This document shows, piece after piece, positions 20,077 through 23,661 of a DNA stretch of 23,661 bases. The notes beneath the pieces are model-generated. The model worked only from the letters and a program-made list of their open reading frames with translations. It did not search any database and was not told where the DNA came from. The stretch spans positions 1 to 23,661 of IMG/VR virus record IMGVR_UViG_3300050013_000074; one strand, written 5' to 3'. Each line of letters starts with the position of its first letter. The first letter of the stretch is position 1. Origin of the DNA: a virus. The position numbers were made by a program, and so were the translations under genes.

Positions 20077-20649
20077 TTATGTACCACTGGCGGCGGCTAG
20101 AAACAAGTTTTTCGTCCAATCGTTCCGAGCATCAGGAATCCCAGCACGATGACACTGAGCCGCCATCGTCGTGTAATTCTTGATGTCCACCGCAGCGTCA
20201 AACCGCGGATAAGCTCCTCTCAACTCCGCATCGCCAAGATTGTAGTCCATGTCGATCAATGCCAGCTTCACTCCGTCCGGCAAAGAATCGTAGTCTGGAT
20301 AATCCCTGCGCAGATCATTGTCAAACTGCGTCACCACTTCCCTCAACAGAGCATCGATGTCCACCTGAAGCAGGTAGACCGACATCAAAGCCTTGTATCC
20401 GCCGGCCGCGTATGCCTGACCAAACGGTAAGTGCTGTAAACGATTCCAGTCCGCCATGATCTGCTCCAGCGTCGCCGGCACATTCTCACACTGAAACGGA
20501 TGCGCTCCGTTCAACGTCACACATGCAGCCAAGCTGGGAATCATCTTCCCGACGCCAACCGTCACGTTTCCTCGCGTGTCCCGATAGAGCCAAGGAATCG
20601 ATCCCTCGAATACCTTCAACTGTCCGACTGCATCATCCAAGTAACTCAT
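20077..20649 (-). CDS. Phage lysozyme, GH24-like
   Basis: This 190-residue protein has the T4-lysozyme catalytic pattern: E15 in KVFEGSIPWLYRD, D24 and T30 in RDTRGNVTVGVGK, with the same 9- and 6-residue spacing as E11, D20 and T26 of T4 lysozyme. The C-terminal part contains VKLALIDMDYNLGD, the conserved helix of this fold. It would hydrolyse the glycan strands of peptidoglycan for host lysis or during DNA entry. No signal peptide is present, so a holin or tail delivery is required. The ATG at 20649 shares one base with the minor head gene stop (TGATG) and has GGGGGAG upstream. A longer start at 20682 is unlikely. Confidence 0.85.
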   Translation of the reverse strand: MSYLDDAVGQLKVFEGSIPWLYRDTRGNVTVGVGKMIPSLAACVTLNGAHPFQCENVPATLEQIMADWNRLQHLPFGQAYAAGGYKALMSVYLLQVDIDALLREVVTQFDNDLRRDYPDYDSLPDGVKLALIDMDYNLGDAELRGAYPRFDAAVDIKNYTTMAAQCHRAGIPDARNDWTKNLFLAAASGT

Positions 20650-22160
20650 CACTCCCCCGTTCGTGAAACTGAAAGAATGCATTCGCAGTTATGTGCTACA
20701 ATCGAACCTGCCAAGTACCAACCATTCCTAGTCTCGAGGTTATAAACATGCGAACTCCAATCTTCAACGACTCTGAGATGCGCCGGTTTCACAAAGCGCA
20801 TGCAAGAGGCGAGACAATCCAACACATCGCAGCGCGCCTCGGCGTATCCCGTACCGTCCTTCAATACGGATTCACGCGCATCTGTCTCCCTATCCGTAAC
20901 AGAAGTGACGCCCAGCGAATAACATGGGAGCGCAGATCTGAAACAGAACGCGAACACATGACCAAAGCCGCCCACGATGCGATACGCGGATCGAAACGCT
21001 CTGCCGATGAAGTCAGACAGCGCGCGCAGACCCATGAACGCACTCAGACTACCACGATCAAGTCGTCCTACGAAACCGAATTCAGTTCCTTCCTCAAGCT
21101 CCATAAGATGAAGTTCATCTGGCAGAAAGCTATCGACGTCTACAATATCGACTTCGTGGTCAACTCCCGCGTCGCCGTGGAACTCTTCGGCGGTGGATGG
21201 CACTCTCACCCGTCGCATATGCATCGTCATCTCCGCCGCACTAAAACAATCCTCGAAAGTGGACTCGATCTGCTTATCGTCTGGATTAATCCTCGCCGTC
21301 AGTCTCTTGAAAGCAGCTTCATCGATGCACTGCACCAGATCGTCTCCCTGCTGAAGCTCCACAGCACTAACCCATCCGCGCCTAGTCAATATCGGGTGAT
21401 TCGGAGTGCAAAGTATTTCCCCATATCCAGGGACATCAATGACAACGACTTTCCCGTGAAACCTCCTGCGATACATCCGAGACGTCCCCGAAGCAAGAAC
21501 CCCAACTGAACCTGCGAAACAATTCAAATGACCGAGCGGTGCGCTGTCGCCCGATGAGAATACTTCCTCCATCGGAATCGGCCCGTCGTCTTCATTCAAC
21601 GTACAGATTTCCTCGCACGGCGAATCGCCTAAACATATCCAGCTCTTCATCATGTCCTGCCCGTTCAACACCTGATGCATTCCGTCGTAGTACGCCTGCG
21701 CTGCTTCAAACCTTGCTGCACGCTCCGCCCGAGCTGAACTGAGAGCAAAGTCACTCGATGGATTCGCCTTCAGCCATCTCTTAGACGTCTTCAACATCTG
21801 ACCACTAACCAACTCCGCTCTTTGCTTCGCCAGAGACTCTGCTCGAGCAATCATTCGATTCCCAGGAGTACGACCGATCAAATGCCCCGCATCCTGATAA
21901 CCGCCGATCATCGATGCCCGAATCAATCGGGTCATTGATCCTACGATCGGTACGCCCGACTTCAAAGCTGTCGAAATCGTTCCTGTCTCCATTGCCAAAT
22001 CTACTGCGTCGAAATAATTACCTAATGCATGCGAAGCCATCGCAATATTCGGCCTCAACTTCTTCCAAGGTGAAAACAATAACAATGACAACATCGCCGC
22101 TCTTCGTTCGCGCCTCTTGCGCTTAGCGTCGTCTGAATCGGCATGCAGTCCACAGCACAT
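20649..22160 (-). CDS. MuF-type minor head protein interrupted by an intein
   Basis: The 503-residue precursor consists of an N-extein (1-213), an intein (214-491) and a C-extein (492-503). The exteins joined would make a 225-residue protein whose C-terminal part fits the phage Mu F / SPP1 gp7 head-morphogenesis family: an Ala-rich helix (RAERAARFEAAQAYYDGMHQ), KSWICLGDSPCEEIC (172-186), a Gly/Pro segment, then GHLN joined to CEC, equivalent to the family's HPNCRC ending. These proteins sit at the portal and help DNA delivery. GAGG six bases before the ATG at 22160 supports the start. Splicing is required for a complete motif, because the intein lies exactly between N213 and C492. Confidence 0.85.
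   Translation of the reverse strand: MCCGLHADSDDAKRKRRERRAAMLSLLLFSPWKKLRPNIAMASHALGNYFDAVDLAMETGTISTALKSGVPIVGSMTRLIRASMIGGYQDAGHLIGRTPGNRMIARAESLAKQRAELVSGQMLKTSKRWLKANPSSDFALSSARAERAARFEAAQAYYDGMHQVLNGQDMMKSWICLGDSPCEEICTLNEDDGPIPMEEVFSSGDSAPLGHLNCFAGSVGVLASGTSRMYRRRFHGKVVVIDVPGYGEILCTPNHPILTRRGWVSAVELQQGDDLVQCIDEAAFKRLTARINPDDKQIESTFEDCFSAAEMTMHMRRVRVPSTAEEFHGDAGVDHEVDIVDVDSFLPDELHLMELEEGTEFGFVGRLDRGSLSAFMGLRALSDFIGRAFRSAYRIVGGFGHVFAFCFRSALPCYSLGVTSVTDRETDARESVLKDGTGYAEARCDVLDCLASCMRFVKPAHLRVVEDWSSHVYNLETRNGWYLAGSIVAHNCECILSVSRTGE
20694..20702 (+). promoter_or_regulatory. Extended -10 promoter for the antisense nuclease gene
   Basis: TGC followed by TACAAT (20697-20702, five of six to consensus) forms an extended -10 element on the plus strand. 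Transcription would begin near 20709, leaving about 39 bases to the ATG at 20748. No good -35 box is visible, which extended -10 promoters tolerate. It lies just inside the intein boundary (20688), so the element carries its own promoter. Confidence 0.5.
20748..21509 (+). CDS. HTH + Vsr/DUF559-like nuclease, antisense inside the intein
   Basis: The ATG at 20748 has GAGG eight bases upstream and gives 253 residues; an ATG at 20691 in frame would add 19. The N-terminus carries a helix-turn-helix (GETIQHIAARLGVSRTVLQY, residues 21-40). The C-terminal half has the Vsr-like PD-(D/E)XK fold seen in EDxHD homing endonucleases and DUF559 proteins: a helix with E111 (YETEFSSFLKLHKMKFIW), D135 in VYNIDFVV, E145 in VAVELFGGGWH with H152, and the final helix-strand ILESGLDLLIVWI. 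The last acidic residue of EDxHD is not obvious, so activity is not assured. It lies entirely within the intein DNA and in exact codon register with it on the other strand. The probable role is to cut intein-free alleles of the minor head gene so that the intein is copied in. Confidence 0.8.
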   Translation: MRTPIFNDSEMRRFHKAHARGETIQHIAARLGVSRTVLQYGFTRICLPIRNRSDAQRITWERRSETEREHMTKAAHDAIRGSKRSADEVRQRAQTHERTQTTTIKSSYETEFSSFLKLHKMKFIWQKAIDVYNIDFVVNSRVAVELFGGGWHSHPSHMHRHLRRTKTILESGLDLLIVWINPRRQSLESSFIDALHQIVSLLKLHSTNPSAPSQYRVIRSAKYFPISRDINDNDFPVKPPAIHPRRPRSKNPN

Positions 22161-22168
22161 CTACAACC

Positions 22169-22528
22169 TCACTTCTTCACTCCCGATGATGTGCTCTTGG
22201 TGTTTGTGGTCGAGTAAGAGTCGTTGCCGTTGCTGTCGGTGTGCGTGGTAACGCTCTGACCGCTGATGGTCATGGCTTGTTGCTGTCTGGGGGAAATATA
22301 ATCGAACAAACGAGACCCCGCAATCGGAAGCAGAACCAAGAAAATAGCCCAGAGAAGTTTGCGGTTGCCACCGGCCCGCTTCTCTTCGCGTTCGCGCCAT
22401 TCCGAAAGTGAGGCAACTGTTTTCACGAGTCCCTCCTGTCCGTTACCGTCAATGACTCTGAGTACCCTTTTGAGGTCTTCTGCAAAAGGGCAGTCATCCC
22501 GCATGTGGGTTGGAACTCGATCTGCCAC
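22169..22528 (-). CDS. Single-pass membrane protein, possible holin-type
   Basis: This 119-residue protein starts at a GTG (22528) with GGAGG eight bases upstream; an ATG at 22533 is in another frame and too near the site. An acidic N-terminal region and a short amphipathic helix (LVKTVASLSEWREREEKRAG) precede one transmembrane helix (LLWAIFLVLLPIAGSRLF), then a Ser/Thr/Asn-rich tail. The helix-then-membrane layout recalls XhlA-like lysis proteins, but similarity is weak. It precedes the minor head gene by eight bases. Confidence 0.6.
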   Translation of the reverse strand: MADRVPTHMRDDCPFAEDLKRVLRVIDGNGQEGLVKTVASLSEWREREEKRAGGNRKLLWAIFLVLLPIAGSRLFDYISPRQQQAMTISGQSVTTHTDSNGNDSYSTTNTKSTSSGVKK

Positions 22529-22617
22529 TTCATACTCCTCCGTGTGATCCTACGCCTCTGTCCCGGTTGGATACGGGCGCGATTACTGCACTTGCGAAGC
22601 GGTGATGCTAGTTACTC

Positions 22618-22794
22618 CTACTTCACAACCTTGCAATACGACGGCTTCCTGTACAGATGCCTCAACCTGCGATGCTGGCACTCGTCTATAAACATCCGCC
22701 ATTCATGTACTCTCATCCTAACCGCTCTCTCGTGTTGCTGGCGCACGGTCGGCGTGTGCGGTGCGAGTAGCGCGAGTAAGAGAAGAAGGTGCAT
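22618..22794 (-). CDS. Small exported or membrane-attached protein
   Basis: The ATG at 22794 shares its A with the stop of the tail-fibre-like gene (TAATG), and the frame encodes 58 residues. It begins MHLLLLLALLAPHTPTVRQQ, a signal-peptide or anchor-like hydrophobic segment, followed by an Arg/His-rich part (ERAVRMRVHEWRMFIDECQH) and a basic end. The stop is TAG. A longer reading from 22839 lies inside the upstream gene and is not needed. Function is unknown. Confidence 0.5.
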   Translation of the reverse strand: MHLLLLLALLAPHTPTVRQQHERAVRMRVHEWRMFIDECQHRRLRHLYRKPSYCKVVK

Positions 22795-23661
22795 TATTGC
22801 ACCTGCGCGGTAATGTCGAATGTCGGAGCAGTCACGCAAGTACCTCCAGTAAAGGCAAACCCGTAGTAGTCTCCGGGCGTCATGGTGACGCTGGCGCTGT
22901 ACTGATATACCCCATCGGATGTTCCTGTTGTGACCGCCGCAACACTCCCGATTGCACTACCAAAAGCTGTTGATGGGGATGTTCCCAAGTCCATCATTGA
23001 GACAACCGGAGCCCCAGTACAGGAGATCGTGCCGCTCAGTCGCACAATAATCGTTTTGAAGTGAACCTGCAACGGTTCCGCAAATACAGGGCCAAGCATT
23101 GTATTTGTAGCGAACAGAGTCCCTTCAACGTGGGCATAGTCGCTATGCGCAAGCCCAGTACCGCAAACTCCTCCTCCCGTCCCATCCGCAAGGCAGGGGC
23201 TTTGCTGCGAGGTTCCGTTGCTGATTGTGACTGCACTCCCACTTCCACCAATGGCTACATTTCCGCCGCGAGGATTCAAGTCCAACGTGCTTGAACCTCC
23301 CGTATCATATCTCTGTGCCTGAAGACCACTTACATATTGCGCTACAGGATAGAAAGCTAGTTGAGTATTTGCGGCAGGATTTATGCCTATAAAAATAGCA
23401 ATATTAGAGCCAACTCCAGCATAACCATTTTCTACTGTTAGAGTACCAACAGAGTCTCCCGACGACACAGGATAATTGATTGTGTTGTTGAATATTTGTG
23501 GCTGCGAGGTTGCTCCAATGGTTGCTCCAGTTGCCAATAACGCCCCGGAGAGCGACGTGAGAACATTGCTGGCCGCGATGCCGCTGTCTGCCGCCTGCCC
23601 GCCTGTGCCGGTGAAGCTCACTAGATTGCCGCTGGTTGAACTGGTCGGGCCTGTTGTGATG
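22794..23661 (-). CDS. Tail-fibre-like protein, N-terminus beyond the window
   Basis: The frame is open to the right edge; the 289 visible residues start ITTGPTSSTSGNLVSFTGTG. That TGP-x-S/T-x-S-G-N-L-V-x-F-x-G-T-G-G pattern, followed by AADSGIAASNVLT, is typical of repeat modules in phage tail fibres and tail-spike proteins. The C-terminal part is beta-rich and Gly/Ser/Thr rich, ending YYGFAFTGGTCVTAPTFDIT, likely a receptor-binding or trimerised beta domain. A GTG at 23619-23621 is an in-frame codon, not the start. The true start lies beyond 23661. The host receptor cannot be inferred. Confidence 0.7.
   Translation of the reverse strand, partial: ITTGPTSSTSGNLVSFTGTGGQAADSGIAASNVLTSLSGALLATGATIGATSQPQIFNNTINYPVSSGDSVGTLTVENGYAGVGSNIAIFIGINPAANTQLAFYPVAQYVSGLQAQRYDTGGSSTLDLNPRGGNVAIGGSGSAVTISNGTSQQSPCLADGTGGGVCGTGLAHSDYAHVEGTLFATNTMLGPVFAEPLQVHFKTIIVRLSGTISCTGAPVVSMMDLGTSPSTAFGSAIGSVAAVTTGTSDGVYQYSASVTMTPGDYYGFAFTGGTCVTAPTFDITAQVQ

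Larger units (their letters stand above)
20688..21521 (-). mobile_element. Intein with no nuclease in its own frame
   Basis: The 278-residue element (codons 214-491 of the host frame) has block A with Cys1 (CFAGSVGVLASG), block B with T-x2-H (CTPNHPILTRRGW, T252 and H255), block F (HVYNLETRNGWYLAG) and block G ending in H490-N491, followed by Cys +1. All residues needed for class 1 protein splicing are present. The ~190-residue linker between blocks B and F has none of the usual LAGLIDADG or HNH homing-endonuclease motifs. It is instead the complement of a nuclease gene on the plus strand. Removing the intein restores an unbroken GHLN-CEC motif. A split intein is excluded because the frame is continuous. 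Confidence 0.9.

Noticed and set aside
20691-20747. ATG at 20691 as the start of the antisense nuclease
   Set aside because: It lies upstream of the probable transcription start near 20709 and has no ribosome binding site; ATG 20748 has GAGG at eight bases.
20649-22160. Split ('fractured') intein with a free-standing nuclease between two half genes
   Set aside because: The minus-strand frame is unbroken from the N-extein through the C-extein, so the intein is contiguous.

Overview
This window is part of a tailed double-stranded DNA phage (or prophage) genome. The diagnostic genes are a large terminase subunit (6403-8076), a MuF-type minor head protein (20649-22160), a GH24-like lysozyme (20077-20649) and a tail-fibre-like protein running off the right edge. 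I see no integrase, tRNA, rRNA or CRISPR array. The host cannot be named from the sequence. Lipoprotein, lysozyme and sugar-transferase genes fit a bacterial host, and stops of all three kinds are used in the standard way.

Almost every gene is on the minus strand, so the window reads from right to left. Genes are packed with ATGA or TGATG overlaps, which fixes many start codons and uncovers small genes under 60 codons. The layout is: (a) 23661-20077, tail-fibre-like protein, two small membrane or secreted proteins, minor head protein and lysozyme; (b) 20004-17516, an unknown structural-type protein, a secreted HEXXH protein and three small, mostly basic proteins, two of which share an N-terminal peptide; (c) 17485-15240, membrane and helical proteins; (d) 15178-14702, a plus-strand small membrane gene with its own terminator, divergent from a lipoprotein gene; (e) 14694-8866, an accessory block of three glycosyltransferase-like genes, two HNH nucleases, zinc-ribbon microproteins and a GroES-like co-chaperonin; (f) 8789-6403, three small genes and the terminase; (g) 6361-1, a second operon behind a strong sigma70-like promoter, with many small unknown genes, a ParB-like protein, a nucleotidyltransferase-like protein and another glycosyltransferase-like protein.

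The most striking object is at 20688-21521. The minor head gene is interrupted, exactly inside its conserved GHLN/C motif, by an in-frame intein with normal splicing blocks. The intein has no nuclease domain in its own frame. The opposite strand of the same DNA carries, in exact codon register, a helix-turn-helix plus Vsr/DUF559-like nuclease gene (20748-21509) with its own extended -10 promoter and ribosome binding site. This looks like an intein whose homing endonuclease is encoded antisense to the intein itself.

Other items worth following are a 36-base hairpin repeat present at 8814 and 17527, a 19-base motif at promoter positions (4315, 6339, degenerate at 15181), a hairpin that could hide a ribosome binding site (16335-16374), a glycosyltransferase gene whose expected start is out of frame (12344), and a 106-base out-of-phase overlap (10203-10308).
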